A stretch of DNA of 64,000 nucleotides from JACQAI01 sp035507915 (GCA_035507915.1 DATJNS010000038.1:1-64000), one strand, 5' to 3'. Positions 49,422 through 59,087 are shown, counted from the stretch's first letter. Numbers and translations: made by a program. The notes: generated from the sequence alone by a model not told the origin.

Positions 49422-50645
49422 CTAGCTCTTCTTGACCAGCGGGCACTCGCTCTCACTGAGCGGCCGGAACGCCTCGTCGCCCGGGATGGTCTTGAGGACC
49501 TTGAAGTAGTCCCAGGGATATTTCGATTCCTCGGGCTTCTTCACCTCGACCAGATACATGTCGTGCGTCATGGTGCCGTCGACACGGATCTTGCCGTTCT
49601 TGGCGAAGAAGTCGTTGACCGGCATCTCGCGCATCTTGGCCATCACCTTCTCGGGATCGTCGGTGCCGGCCGCGTCGACCGCCTTGAGGTAATGCATGGT
49701 CGCCGAGTAGTCGCCCGCCTGCGTCATCGTCGGCATGGCGTGCAGCTTCTCGTAGAAGCGCTTGCCGAAGGCCCGGGTCTCGTCGTTGAGGTCCCAATAC
49801 CAGCCGGTGGTCAAGACGAGGCCCTGGGCGGTCGGCAGCCCGAGCGAGTGGATGTCGCTGTCGAAGATCAACAGGCCGGCGAGCTTCTGACCGCCCTTCG
49901 GGATGCCGAACTCGACCGCCTGCTTGATCGAGTTGATGGTGTCCTGCCCGGCGTTGGCGAAGCCGATCACCTTGGCTTTGGAGCCCTGGGCCTGCAGCAG
50001 GTACGACGAGAAGTCGGTCGTGCCGAGCGGATGCTTGACCGAGCCCAGCACCTTGCCGCCGGCGCGCTTGACGAAGTCCGTGGTGTCGCGCTCGAGCGCC
50101 AGCCCGAAGGCGTAGTCGACCGTGATGAAGAACCAGCTGTCGCCGCCGGTCGACACCATGGCGCCGCCGGTGCCCTTGGCCAATGCATAGGTGTCGTAGG
50201 CGTAGTGGATACCGGTCGGCGAGCACTGCTTGCCGGTCAGGTCGGACGCCGCGGCGGTCACCACGATGTCGATCTTGTTCTTCTCGCGCGCGACCTGCTG
50301 GACCGCGAGCGCGGTCGACGACGTCACGAGATCGGTGATCATGTCGACGTTGTCGACGTCGAACCACTGGCGCGCGATCGTCGAGGCGATGTCCGGCTTG
50401 TTCTGGTGGTCGGCGACCAGCACCTCGACCGGGATGCCCTTGACCTTGCCGCCGAAGTCGGCGACCGCCATCTTGACCGCCTCGACCGCGCCCTTGCCGG
50501 AGAGATCGGCGTAGACGCCCGCGAGGTCCGTCATCACGCCGATCTTCACGACGTTGTGGGAAAACTGCGCGTGGGCCGTCCCGGCGCCGAGCGCCAGCGC
50601 GGTCGCGGCGACGAACGTACCGACGGCATGCTTGATTCGCTTCAT
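49422..50645 (-). CDS. livK: Branched-chain amino acid ABC transporter substrate-binding protein, LivK type
   Basis: The periplasmic binding protein of the importer, 407 residues. The signal peptide ends at GTAHAQ, and the mature part begins FSHNVVKIGVMTDLAGVYAD and contains VLVADHQNKPDIAS, GIHYAYDTYALAKGTGGAM and DYAFGLALERD. This set resembles the subgroup that binds urea/amide-like or aromatic acids rather than leucine, but the ligand cannot be fixed. ATG with GGGAGGGA upstream. The ligand pocket in the first domain begins near TSSTALAV. Confidence 0.93.
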   Translation of the reverse strand: MKRIKHAVGTFVAATALALGAGTAHAQFSHNVVKIGVMTDLAGVYADLSGKGAVEAVKMAVADFGGKVKGIPVEVLVADHQNKPDIASTIARQWFDVDNVDMITDLVTSSTALAVQQVAREKNKIDIVVTAAASDLTGKQCSPTGIHYAYDTYALAKGTGGAMVSTGGDSWFFITVDYAFGLALERDTTDFVKRAGGKVLGSVKHPLGTTDFSSYLLQAQGSKAKVIGFANAGQDTINSIKQAVEFGIPKGGQKLAGLLIFDSDIHSLGLPTAQGLVLTTGWYWDLNDETRAFGKRFYEKLHAMPTMTQAGDYSATMHYLKAVDAAGTDDPEKVMAKMREMPVNDFFAKNGKIRVDGTMTHDMYLVEVKKPEESKYPWDYFKVLKTIPGDEAFRPLSESECPLVKKS

Positions 50646-50710
50646 GGATCCCTCCCCTGTTCCCTGAACTCGTGCTGACTGACTCAAAAGTCCCTGCTTT
50701 GCGACGCGGC

Positions 50711-51443
<733 letters not shown>

Positions 51444-51457
<14 letters not shown>

Positions 51458-52211
51458 GACCGGTCCCCATGTAGGCGCTCACGACCTGCGGATCGTTCGA
51501 CACCTCGGCGTAGCTGCCCTCGGCGAGCACCTCGCCGCGCTGCAGCACGGTGATGGTGCTCGACAGGTCGGCGACCACCGAGAGGTTGTGCTCGACCATC
51601 AGCACGGTGCGGTTGGCCGCGGCGCTCCGGATCAGCGCGGCGATGCGCCCGATGTCCTCGCGGCCGAGCCCGGACATCGGCTCGTCGAGCAGCAGCATCT
51701 CGGGCTCGAGCGCGAGCGTCGTCGCGATCTCGAGGGCGCGCTTGCGCCCATACGGCAACTCGACCGCGGGAGTGTCGCGGAACGCCGACAGGCCGACCGC
51801 GGCGATCAGCTCCTCGGCGCGCGAATTGAAGCTGATGAGCACCCTCTCGGAGCGCCAGAAGTCGAAGCTGCCGCCGCGCGTGCGCTGCAGCGCCAAGCGC
51901 ACGTTCTCGAGCACGCTCAGATGCGGGAACACGGCCGAGATCTGGAACGAGCGCACCATGCCCTTGCGCGCGATCTGCGCCGCGGCGACTCCGGTGATGT
52001 CCTCGCCCTTGTAGAAGATCTGCCCGGCGGTCGGGCTGAGGAACTTGGTCAGCAGGTTGAACACCGTGGTCTTGCCGGCGCCGTTGGGCCCGATCAAGGC
52101 ATGAATCGTCCCGCGCCTCACCGTCAACGAGACGTTGCGCACCGCGACGAAACCTTTGAATTCCTTGGTCAGCCCCCGCGTCTCGAGGATGATGTCCTCA
52201 GACACCCCCAT
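51444..52211 (-). CDS. livG: Branched-chain amino acid ABC transporter ATP-binding protein, LivG type
   Basis: The second ATPase, 255 residues: Walker A GPNGAGKTTVFNLLTKFL, the LivG-type FYKGEDITGVAAAQIARKG, a less usual signature in VELPYGRKRALEIA (typical of LivG), Walker B LLLDEPMSGLG and H-loop MVEHNL. First gene of the liv transcription unit. A TTGACG lies about 90 bases upstream without a convincing -10. Confidence 0.93.
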
Positions 52212-52364
52212 GTGCCTCCCGGCCCTCCGATCCCTACGCGCAACACTCGGCGCGGTTGAGAGCCGCGACGTTTTTGCCGTCCGAGACGACCGGCCGCATG
52301 GTTGCAGCTTGGCCCGAGCGCGTCAATCGACCCGAGCCACGCGCGCACACCGTTCGATGCGCGG

Positions 52365-53594
52365 TCAATCGAGCTGCAGCAGCAGGCTCTTGAGGTAGGC
52401 GCTCTCGGGCAGGAACGGATGCACCGGGTGGTCCGGCGCAGCGCCGGCGGCGCGCAGGATGCGGCCCGATCGACGCGCGCGGGACAAGCCGCCGCACACC
52501 TGCTCGGCGAACGCGTCCGCACCGACGTTGTGGCTGCACGAGGCGACGAACAGGAAACCGTCCGCGCTCACCAGCGCGGCGGCCAGGCGGACGAGCTTGC
52601 GATAGGCCCGAATGCCGACCGCGAGGTCCTTGCGCGACTTCACGAAGGCGGGCGGATCGGCGACCACGATGTCGAAGCGCTCGCCGTCGGCCGCCAGCCG
52701 CTCCAGGGTCGGGAAGCCCTCGCCCTCGATCGTGCGGCAGCGCGCCGCCGCGTCGTTGAGCGCGGCGCTCTCGAGCGCCAGCGCCAGCGCGGGCTTGGAG
52801 CGATCGATCAGCACCGCCTCGCGCGCGCCGCGCGTCGCCGCGAGCACGCCGAAACCGCCCGTGTAGGCGAACACGTCGAGCACGCGGCGCCCGGACGCCA
52901 GGCGCGCGACGGCGGCGCGATTGTCACGCTGGTCGTAGAACCATCCGGTCTTCTGGCCGGCGATCACGTCGGCCCGGAAGCGCGCGCCGTTCTCGACGAG
53001 CTCGACGGGACCGTCGAGCGTGCCGCGCGCCACCGCGACCTCGGTCGCCAGGCCCTCGCTCGCGCGCGCCGGCGCGTCGTTGCGCAGCACGACGGCGCGC
53101 GGCGCCAGCACCCGGTCGCACGCCTCGAGCAGCGGCTCGCGCAGGCGTTCGATGCCGGCACTGTTGAGCTGGATCACCAGCACGTCGCCGAAGCGGTCGA
53201 TCACGAGCCCGGGCAGGCCGTCCGCCTCGGCGTGGATCAGGCGATAGAACGGGGCGTCGAACAGCTCCTGGCGCAGCGCGAGCGCGCGCTCGAGGCGCGC
53301 CGCGAGGAAATCGCGGTCGATCGCGACGCCGACCTCACGCGTGATCATGCGCGCGCTGATCAGCGGGCGCGGATTGAACATCGCGGTGCCGATCGGCTCG
53401 CCGTTGGCGGTCGCCAGCGTGACGAGACGGCCGGGCTCGAACGCCTTGGCCTCTTGCGTCAGCTCGAGCTCGTTCGAATAGGCCCACGGATGGCCCGCCA
53501 TCACGCGGCGGTGCCGCTCGGGCTGGAACGCGATCGCGGCGCGCGGCATTTCGGCTGCGGCGTCGGGGATCGTGTCGGGGATCGTGTCGGGCAT
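52365..53594 (-). CDS. rlmI: Class I SAM-dependent rRNA methyltransferase, RlmI type
   Basis: A PUA domain (about residues 20-95, beginning RHRRVMAGHPWAYSNEL) followed by an EEHEE domain and a Rossmann methyltransferase domain with VLDVFAYTGGFGVLAA, and the RlmI catalytic motif VADPPAFVKSRKDL and SCSHNV. RlmI makes 5-methylcytidine in 23S rRNA. The 409-residue length fits the family. The first dozen codons are a short duplication (PDTIPDTIPD), and an ATG at residue 16 is another possible start. The symbol is by family resemblance. Confidence 0.88.
   Translation of the reverse strand: MPDTIPDTIPDAAAEMPRAAIAFQPERHRRVMAGHPWAYSNELELTQEAKAFEPGRLVTLATANGEPIGTAMFNPRPLISARMITREVGVAIDRDFLAARLERALALRQELFDAPFYRLIHAEADGLPGLVIDRFGDVLVIQLNSAGIERLREPLLEACDRVLAPRAVVLRNDAPARASEGLATEVAVARGTLDGPVELVENGARFRADVIAGQKTGWFYDQRDNRAAVARLASGRRVLDVFAYTGGFGVLAATRGAREAVLIDRSKPALALALESAALNDAAARCRTIEGEGFPTLERLAADGERFDIVVADPPAFVKSRKDLAVGIRAYRKLVRLAAALVSADGFLFVASCSHNVGADAFAEQVCGGLSRARRSGRILRAAGAAPDHPVHPFLPESAYLKSLLLQLD
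53562..53591. repeat. 12-base tandem repeat at the rlmI-like gene start
   Basis: The unit GTCGGGGATCGT occurs at 53562-53573 and again at 53574-53585, followed by a partial third copy. It encodes the PDTI repeats at the very start of the methyltransferase, with no effect on the frame. Confidence 0.85.
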
Positions 53595-53604
53595 GGCGGC
53601 CGCG

Positions 53605-54108
53605 TCAGTCCTGCCGCCGTGCGATCGGCTGGACGAACTGCAGCTCGACGTCCCACGGGAACAGGATCCAGGTGTCCTGGCTCACCTCGGTGATGAAAGT
53701 GTCGACCAGCGGCCGGCCCGCCGGTTTGGCATAGATCGTCGCGAAGTGGGCGCGCGGCAGCATCTCGCGCACGACGCGCGCGGTCTTGCCGGTGTCGACC
53801 AAGTCGTCGACGATCAGCTGGCCGGTGCCGTCGCCCGCGACGCCCTTGAGGACCTCGATGGCGTTTTGCGTGTGCCTCTCGCCCGAGTGGTCGTCGTAGC
53901 TGTAGAGGCACACCGTGTCGATCAGGCGCATGTCGAGCTCGCGCGCGACGATCGCCGCGGGCACCAGCCCGCCGCGCGTCACCGCGACGATGCTCGTCCA
54001 CGGGCCGAGCTCGTGCAGACGCCAGGCGAGCGCCCGGGCGTTGCGGTGCAGCTCGTCCCACGAGACGGGGAAGGTCTTGGTCACGGGCTTGATCACGGGC
54101 TCGGTCAC
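53605..54108 (-). CDS. gpt: Xanthine phosphoribosyltransferase
   Basis: Salvages xanthine, and usually guanine, by joining it to PRPP. The 167-residue protein shows the core [17 protein letters not shown], the PRPP-binding acidic pair in [16 protein letters not shown], and [11 protein letters not shown] C-terminal sequence as in E. coli Gpt. No ATG lies at the N-terminus; the GTG used gives [11 protein letters not shown], and later GTGs (VIK, VTK) are possible. It lies 11 bases before the rlmI-like gene on the same strand. Confidence 0.9.
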   Translation of the reverse strand: MTEPVIKPVTKTFPVSWDELHRNARALAWRLHELGPWTSIVAVTRGGLVPAAIVARELDMRLIDTVCLYSYDDHSGERHTQNAIEVLKGVAGDGTGQLIVDDLVDTGKTARVVREMLPRAHFATIYAKPAGRPLVDTFITEVSQDTWILFPWDVELQFVQPIARRQD

Positions 54109-54205
54109 CGGCGCACGCCCGCATCGTCGATCGGGGCTTCGGGCGCGCCGGGTCTAGCCCAGAGCGCCGCGCCGTGCAACGGCTTCCGGTGTCGCCTCGT
54201 CCGGC

Positions 54206-54652
54206 CTAGGTCGTCGCGCCCTGCCCGACGGCCAACATGCAGCCGCCGATCAGCCAGCTGCCGTCGGGCTGGTGCTCCATGAAGTACATCGCGGTGTGCG
54301 GCACGCCGTCCGGCCCGACGACGTCGACCAGCTGGGTCAGCCGTCCGTCGATGCGCACCAGCGCGCCGAAATGCACGTCGGAGGGCCGGTAAACCGCCTG
54401 GTAGCCCTCGCGCACCATCGCCAGGAAGCGCTCGGGCGAGCCGAACTGGTCGCGGATCTCTTGCGTCGCGAAGCCGAACGCTGCGGTCGCGTCGTCGCGC
54501 CGGAACGCCGCCATCTGGTCACCGATCACGCGCCGGATGGCGGCACGATCGGCCGCGCCGACATCGGTCGCCGGCGCCTGCGCCCAGGCGGCGGCTGCGC
54601 CGAGAACCGGCAGCACGATCAGCGCGAACAACCATCGCCGCAACGCCCGCAT
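54206..54652 (-). CDS. Exported DUF4864 domain protein
   Basis: A 148-residue protein with a signal peptide (RRWLFALIVLPVLGAAAAWAQ) and a small domain containing RRVIGDQMAAFRRDDATAAFGFA, FLAMVREGYQAVYRP and a final segment SWLIGGCMLAVG. The domain family has no known function. The ATG at MRALRR follows GGGAG; a GTG three codons upstream is also open. It reads away from the gamma-glutamyltransferase gene, 100 bases between starts. Confidence 0.88.
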   Translation of the reverse strand: MRALRRWLFALIVLPVLGAAAAWAQAPATDVGAADRAAIRRVIGDQMAAFRRDDATAAFGFATQEIRDQFGSPERFLAMVREGYQAVYRPSDVHFGALVRIDGRLTQLVDVVGPDGVPHTAMYFMEHQPDGSWLIGGCMLAVGQGATT

Positions 54653-54752
54653 GCGCGTCACTCCCGTCGGCGGTCCACCACCTCATGATACGGCCGCGGC
54701 GCGCGATTGGACCAGCTTGCAGCCACCCTCGCGGCGCGATAGGCAGGACGTC

Positions 54753-56342
54753 ATGATCGAGACACCCCGGGCCCGGCGCGGCATGGTGACGGCGCCCCAC
54801 CACCTGGCTGCCCAGAGCGGGCTCGCGGTGCTGCGCGACGGCGGCAACGCGATCGAAGCGGCGGTCGCCGCAGCGGCCACCATCGCGGTCGTCTATCCGC
54901 ACATGAACTCGATCGGCGGCGACGGCTTCTGGTTGATCGCCGAGCCGGGCGCCGAGCCGGTGGCGATCGACGCCTGCGGACCGGCGGCCGGCGCCGCGAC
55001 ACCGGCGTTCTACCGGGCGCACGGCCATGCCGAGATTCCGCCGCGCGGCGGTCTCGCAGCCAACACGGTCGCCGGCACGGTCGGGGGTTGGCAGCTCGCG
55101 CTCGAGCACGCCCGCGCGTGGGGCGCCACGCTGCCGCGCGCCCGGCTGCTCGCCGACGCGATCGACTATGCGCGCAACGGCATCGCGGTGACGGCGAGCC
55201 AGCGTCGCTACACGACGGCGAAGTGGGACGAGCTCGAGCACCAGCCCGGGTTCCGCGCGGCCTTCGCGCCCGCGGGCGCGCCGCCGGCGACCGGCAGCCA
55301 GCTCGCCAACCCGGCGCTCGCCGCGACGCTCGAGCGCCTGGCCGACGCCGGGTTCGACGATTTCTATCGCGGCGACCTGGCGCGCGCGCTGGCCGACGAT
55401 TTGGCGCGCGCCGGCAGTCCGCTGGTGGCGGCCGACCTCGCGGCCTATCGCGCACGCCGGGTGACGCCGCTCAAGCTCGCGCTGCCCTGGGGCACGGCGT
55501 GGAACCTGCCGCCGCCGACCCAGGGGCTGGCGTCGCTGATGATCCTCGGCATCTTCGCGCGCCTCGACGTCGCCGAGGCCGACGGCTTCGCCCACGTGCA
55601 CGGGCTCGTCGAGGCCACCAAGCATGCCTTCGCCGTGCGCGACCGCCATCTCGCCGATCCCGACGTCATGACGGTCGACCCGGCGCGTTGCCTGGCCGGC
55701 GTCGCGCTCGCCGAGGCAGCCGCCGCGATCGACCCGCGCCGGGCGGCGCCCTGGGGCGCGCCGACGGACGCCGGCGACACGATCTGGCTCGGCGTCACCG
55801 ATGGCGCGGGACGGGCGGTCAGCTTCATCCAGAGCCTCTATTGGGAATTCGGCTCGGGCGTGGTCGGCGCCGAGACCGGCGTGCTGTGGCAGAATCGCGG
55901 CGCGAGCTTTTCGCTCGATCCCGCCGCGATCAACGTCCTGGCGCCGGGTCGGCGGCCGCGCCACACGCTCAACCCGGCGCTCGCGCGGCTGAAGGACGGC
56001 CGCCAGCTGGTCTACGGCACCATGGGGGGCGACGGCCAGCCGCAGACCCAGGCGGCACTGTTCACCCGCTACGCCGTGTTCGGTCAGGCGCTGCAGGCGG
56101 CGGTCAGCGCGCCGCGCTGGCTGCTCGGGCGCACCTGGGGCAGCCCGAGCGTGACCCTGAAGCTGGAGGCGCGGTTTCCCGACCGGTTGTGCGCCGCGCT
56201 CGCCGCGGCCGGGCATCCGGTCGAGCGCATCGAGGCATTCTCGGATCTGGCCGGGCACGCCGGCGCGATCGCGCGCTGGCCCTCGGGCATGCTGGAGGGC
56301 GCGGCGGACCCGCGCAGCGACGGCGCCGTGGCGGCGTACTGA
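54753..56342 (+). CDS. Gamma-glutamyltransferase family protein (YwrD-like)
   Basis: An Ntn-type hydrolase of 529 residues, made as one chain that is expected to cut itself before the threonine in GDTIWLGV near residue 350. Other motifs are AQSGLAVLRDGGNAIEAAVA, MNSIGGDGFWL, the IQSLYWEFGSGVV segment, and TMGGDGQPQTQA. The DTIW form with no second threonine, and the missing signal peptide, fit the cytosolic YwrD branch rather than periplasmic Ggt, so the substrate may not be glutathione. Confidence 0.88.
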   Translation: MIETPRARRGMVTAPHHLAAQSGLAVLRDGGNAIEAAVAAAATIAVVYPHMNSIGGDGFWLIAEPGAEPVAIDACGPAAGAATPAFYRAHGHAEIPPRGGLAANTVAGTVGGWQLALEHARAWGATLPRARLLADAIDYARNGIAVTASQRRYTTAKWDELEHQPGFRAAFAPAGAPPATGSQLANPALAATLERLADAGFDDFYRGDLARALADDLARAGSPLVAADLAAYRARRVTPLKLALPWGTAWNLPPPTQGLASLMILGIFARLDVAEADGFAHVHGLVEATKHAFAVRDRHLADPDVMTVDPARCLAGVALAEAAAAIDPRRAAPWGAPTDAGDTIWLGVTDGAGRAVSFIQSLYWEFGSGVVGAETGVLWQNRGASFSLDPAAINVLAPGRRPRHTLNPALARLKDGRQLVYGTMGGDGQPQTQAALFTRYAVFGQALQAAVSAPRWLLGRTWGSPSVTLKLEARFPDRLCAALAAAGHPVERIEAFSDLAGHAGAIARWPSGMLEGAADPRSDGAVAAY

Positions 56343-56360
56343 TCGCCCGCGCGGCCGACG

Positions 56361-57500
56361 CTAGCGGACGAAGACCTGGACTTCGTTGTTCTCGGCGCTC
56401 GACGACGTGGTCGCCGACAGGGTGACGCGATTGGCCGCGAGGCCCATGTCGGTCAACGCACGATAGACCGCCTCGGCATTGCGCCGCGAAGCGTTCGAGG
56501 CCAACGCGACCTGCCCCGCGTTGCCGCGGTTCGGCGTCACGGCGACGATCTCGAAGGTGGCCTCGGGGCGCCGGTCGAGCGCCTGGCTGACCGCGTTGTA
56601 AAGCGGCTGCTGGAAGCTGACGGTCGGACGGTCGAACTTGATGACGACCAGCGGCCGGCCGCGCGCGACGCTCGAGACCGGCGGCGCGCCCGCCGCGGAG
56701 GCCACCAGCCCCTGACCGCCGAAGCCGCGGTTCGCCAGGCTGCCGCCGAGCAGCTCGCCGTTGTTGATCGCGACCGACTGCGCCGTGAGGTTGCGCCGCT
56801 CGCTGTTGACGTAGGCGGTCTGGCGGCTGATGTCGTCGCTGACGTCGTTGAGCAGCCGGTCGACCTGCACGGTCGCGCGGTTGGTGTCGTCCTCGAGCTG
56901 CGTCAGGTTCCGATGATCCTCGTCGACCGCGCCCGAGATGCTGAACGCCGCGCGCGTCGACTCCAGGATGTAGGAGGCAAGCGCCGAGTCGCCGCCGATC
57001 AGCGCCGCCAGATTGTTGAGCCGGCCGACGTCGTCGTTGATGCGGTCGAGATCGCCCTGCGCGTCATTCCATTGCTGGATCAGGTTCGGGTTGCCACGCG
57101 TCGTGCCGACCTGCAGCCGCGCGTTGATCGCCGCGACGTTGGTGTAGTAGCGCTGGCCGTTCTGCACCGCGTCGTCGCGGATCTGCCGCAGTTGATTCTG
57201 ATGATCGGCGAGCTGCGCCTGCAGCCGCTGCAGATCGCTGCGCAGCTGATCGACCTTCTGGCCGACATAGGTGTTGGTCGTCGGAGCCGGCATCGCGGCA
57301 CCGGCGGGCGCGAGCGGCGCCGTCGCGACATCGGCGCTCTGCTGGCTCGCGGCCTGCGGCTGCTGGTCGGCCGCGACCGCGGGCTTGGCCTTCGGCTCGC
57401 CGGTGAGCATCGGCCACAGATCGAAGTTGCTGTTGCGGTTGCAGCCGGTGGCGGTGAGGGCGACAAGCAGGAGCGCGGCACGAAGGGGACTCGCGGCCAT
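56361..57500 (-). CDS. Lipoprotein with coiled coil and OmpA-like C-terminal domain
   Basis: A 379-residue protein. The start MAASPLRAALLLVALTATGC is a lipoprotein signal with cysteine at residue 20, so the protein should be lipid-anchored. Next come a proline/alanine/glutamine stretch, two predicted coiled-coil stretches (about 80-120 and 195-245, QLRSDLQRLQAQLADHQNQL) and a C-terminal OmpA-like domain (about 280-379) with RRPEATFEIVAV and NASRRNAEAVYRALTDMG. The aspartate and arginine that usually hold peptidoglycan are not obvious. ATG chosen by lipobox position; no strong ribosome site. Confidence 0.75.
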   Translation of the reverse strand: MAASPLRAALLLVALTATGCNRNSNFDLWPMLTGEPKAKPAVAADQQPQAASQQSADVATAPLAPAGAAMPAPTTNTYVGQKVDQLRSDLQRLQAQLADHQNQLRQIRDDAVQNGQRYYTNVAAINARLQVGTTRGNPNLIQQWNDAQGDLDRINDDVGRLNNLAALIGGDSALASYILESTRAAFSISGAVDEDHRNLTQLEDDTNRATVQVDRLLNDVSDDISRQTAYVNSERRNLTAQSVAINNGELLGGSLANRGFGGQGLVASAAGAPPVSSVARGRPLVVIKFDRPTVSFQQPLYNAVSQALDRRPEATFEIVAVTPNRGNAGQVALASNASRRNAEAVYRALTDMGLAANRVTLSATTSSSAENNEVQVFVR

Positions 57501-57605
57501 GTGGATCGAACACCTTGTTGAGGGGGCGTGCGTCATGCGGTCACCACGCCGCTGGACCCACCCGCATATCATTGATTTTGTTCGCTATCCTCTCGAATTG
57601 TCGAG

Positions 57606-57634
57606 ATAGTAACGGAAGGGGATGCCTATTCCAA
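57606..57634 (-). promoter_or_regulatory. Candidate promoter of the lipoprotein gene
   Basis: On the minus strand TTGGAA (57629-57634) and TACTAT (57606-57611) are 17 bases apart. The leader would be about 100 bases. An inverted repeat (CTATC..CTCGA / TCGAGATAG, 57585-57609) overlaps the -10 end and the start point and could be an operator. Confidence 0.6.
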
Positions 57635-57716
57635 GCCGGATTCTTGGGCGATTCCAGGCGCTTTTCGCTGCGCAGCGGTTGCGAATCGACGGTCGCGCGA
57701 GCAGAGCCGCCCATCC

Positions 57717-57745
57717 TTGCAAGCCCGTCGCCCTTTGGCTAATGT
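57717..57745 (+). promoter_or_regulatory. Promoter of tRNA-Arg
   Basis: TTGCAA (57717-57722) and TAATGT (57740-57745) are 17 bases apart and sit 16 bases before the tRNA. Good housekeeping-type match. Confidence 0.65.
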
Positions 57746-57760
57746 CGCGCCCCTAGCGCG

Positions 57761-57837
57761 GCGCCCGTAGCTCAATTGGATAGAGCACCAGACTACGAAT
57801 CTGGGGGTTAGGAGTTCGAGTCTCTTCGGGCGCGCCA
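57761..57837 (+). tRNA. tRNA-Arg (anticodon ACG)
   Basis: A 77-base gene with CCA encoded. The acceptor stem GCGCCCG (57761-57767) pairs with CGGGCGC (57827-57833). The D-arm AGCTCAATTGGATAGAGC has the usual GG, the anticodon stem CAGACT-ACG-AATCTG gives anticodon ACG, which is read as inosine and decodes CGU/CGC/CGA arginine codons, and the T-arm has GTTCGAGTC. An extra-long loop is absent. It stands alone in the window. Confidence 0.97.
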
Positions 57838-57870
57838 TCTCCTCCCGATCGTGCCGCCGGCGCGCGCGAT

Positions 57871-57899
57871 TTGAACTTTCGCGCTCGATGCCCAAATAT
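57871..57899 (+). promoter_or_regulatory. Candidate promoter of the Tim44-like gene
   Basis: TTGAAC (57871-57876) and AAATAT (57894-57899) are 17 bases apart. The -10 matches only moderately. Placement is sensible, about 50 bases before the start codon. Confidence 0.35.
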
Positions 57900-57955
57900 G
57901 CCGGCAACCCGGACGTGCGAAGCCGGGCGACAACGGTCGAGGGAAGGCACACGAC

Positions 57956-58876
57956 ATGCGGCGATTCATGATCCTTCTCAGCTGCGCGTTCCTCGCGCTG
58001 GCGCCGAGCCTGGCCGAGGCGGCCGCGGGTAGCGGCCGCAGCATGGGCAGCCGCGGCTCGCAAACCTACAGCACGACGCCGGGCGCGCGTCCGCTCGAGC
58101 GCAGCATCACGCCGCTCCCGTCCCAGCCGCAGTACGCACCGCGGCCGGCGACGCCGATGGTCGGCGGCTTCTCGCAGCACCCGTTCATGACCGGCCTGTT
58201 GGGCGGCTTCCTCGGCGCCGGCATCGCCGGCATGCTGTTCGGCCACAACGCTTACGCCGCCGACGCCTCGCCGATGGGCAACATGCTCGGTCTCCTGCTG
58301 CAGCTCGCGCTGATCGGCGGGCTGGTCTATTTCGCCGTGCGCCTGTTCCGCCGCCGCTTCGATCCGAGCGCCGCCGGCATGGGCCAGACGACCTACTACG
58401 CCGTCGAGCCGACCGGCACCGGCATCGCGCAGGGCGCCGCCGGCGGGCGCGCGTCGGCCACCATCACGGACGCCGACTATGTGGCGTTCGGCGATCTGCT
58501 CATGGCGCTGCAGACCGCCTGGAGCGCCGGCGATCTGGCGCAGATCAAGCGCTGCGCAACGCCCGAGATGCTGTCCTATTTCGCCGAAGAGCTGTCGCGC
58601 AATGCGAGCCAGGGCGTCGAGAACCGGGTCGAGAACGTCAAACTGCTGAAGGGCGACCTGCTCGAGGCATGGCAGGAGGACGGCCTGGAATACGCCACCG
58701 CGGCGATGCGCTGGAGCGCGCTCGACTACGTGGTGCGCACCGACCGCAGCCCGCGCGACAGCGACTATGTCGCGAGCGGTTTGCCGGCGCAGCCGGTCGA
58801 GCGCGCCGAGGTGTGGACCTTCGTGCGCGGCCGAGGTGGCCATTGGCTCTTGTCGGCGATCCAGCAGACCAACTGA
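57956..58876 (+). CDS. Tim44-like domain membrane protein
   Basis: A 306-residue protein with a signal peptide (LLSCAFLALAPSLAEA), a glycine/serine/proline-rich stretch, one or two hydrophobic helices (GLLGGFLGAGIAGMLFG and LLLQLALIGGLVYFAVRLFRRR, about residues 80-97 and 110-132) and a C-terminal Tim44-like domain (about 160-305) with TDADYVAFGDLLMALQTAWS, LKGDLLEAWQEDGLEYAT and VWTFVRGRGGHWLLSAIQ. Bacterial Tim44-like proteins are known from the mitochondrial import relative, but their role is not settled. RBS GGGAAGG. Confidence 0.85.
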   Translation: MRRFMILLSCAFLALAPSLAEAAAGSGRSMGSRGSQTYSTTPGARPLERSITPLPSQPQYAPRPATPMVGGFSQHPFMTGLLGGFLGAGIAGMLFGHNAYAADASPMGNMLGLLLQLALIGGLVYFAVRLFRRRFDPSAAGMGQTTYYAVEPTGTGIAQGAAGGRASATITDADYVAFGDLLMALQTAWSAGDLAQIKRCATPEMLSYFAEELSRNASQGVENRVENVKLLKGDLLEAWQEDGLEYATAAMRWSALDYVVRTDRSPRDSDYVASGLPAQPVERAEVWTFVRGRGGHWLLSAIQQTN

Positions 58877-59076
58877 GCAAGACGGACGCCGCGGTCGGCG
58901 CGCGGCCCGGCGCGACGGCCGAGCACCGGCGCTGTCCCGCGTGCGGCGCGCGCTTCGAGTGCCGACCCGGCAACGGATGTTGGTGCGAGAGCCTGCCGCC
59001 GCGCGCCGCGGTGCCGACGTCCGGCGAATGCCTGTGCCCGTGCCAGCTCGGTCCGCTGTTGGCGGCGCGACGCTAG
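58843..59076 (+). CDS. Cysteine-rich CWC family mini-protein
   Basis: A short frame overlapping the end of the Tim44-like gene. It shows CPACGARFECRPGNGCWC then LPP and C-terminal CLCPCQL, which is the CWC pattern of a small zinc-binding-type protein of unknown function. No ATG or GTG fits; a TTG at 58843 with GAGGTGG upstream gives 77 residues, and a CTG at the Tim44 stop would give 67. The start is therefore uncertain, the family much less so. Confidence 0.75.
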   Translation: MALVGDPADQLSKTDAAVGARPGATAEHRRCPACGARFECRPGNGCWCESLPPRAAVPTSGECLCPCQLGPLLAARR

Positions 59077-59087
59077 CGGATCCGGGC

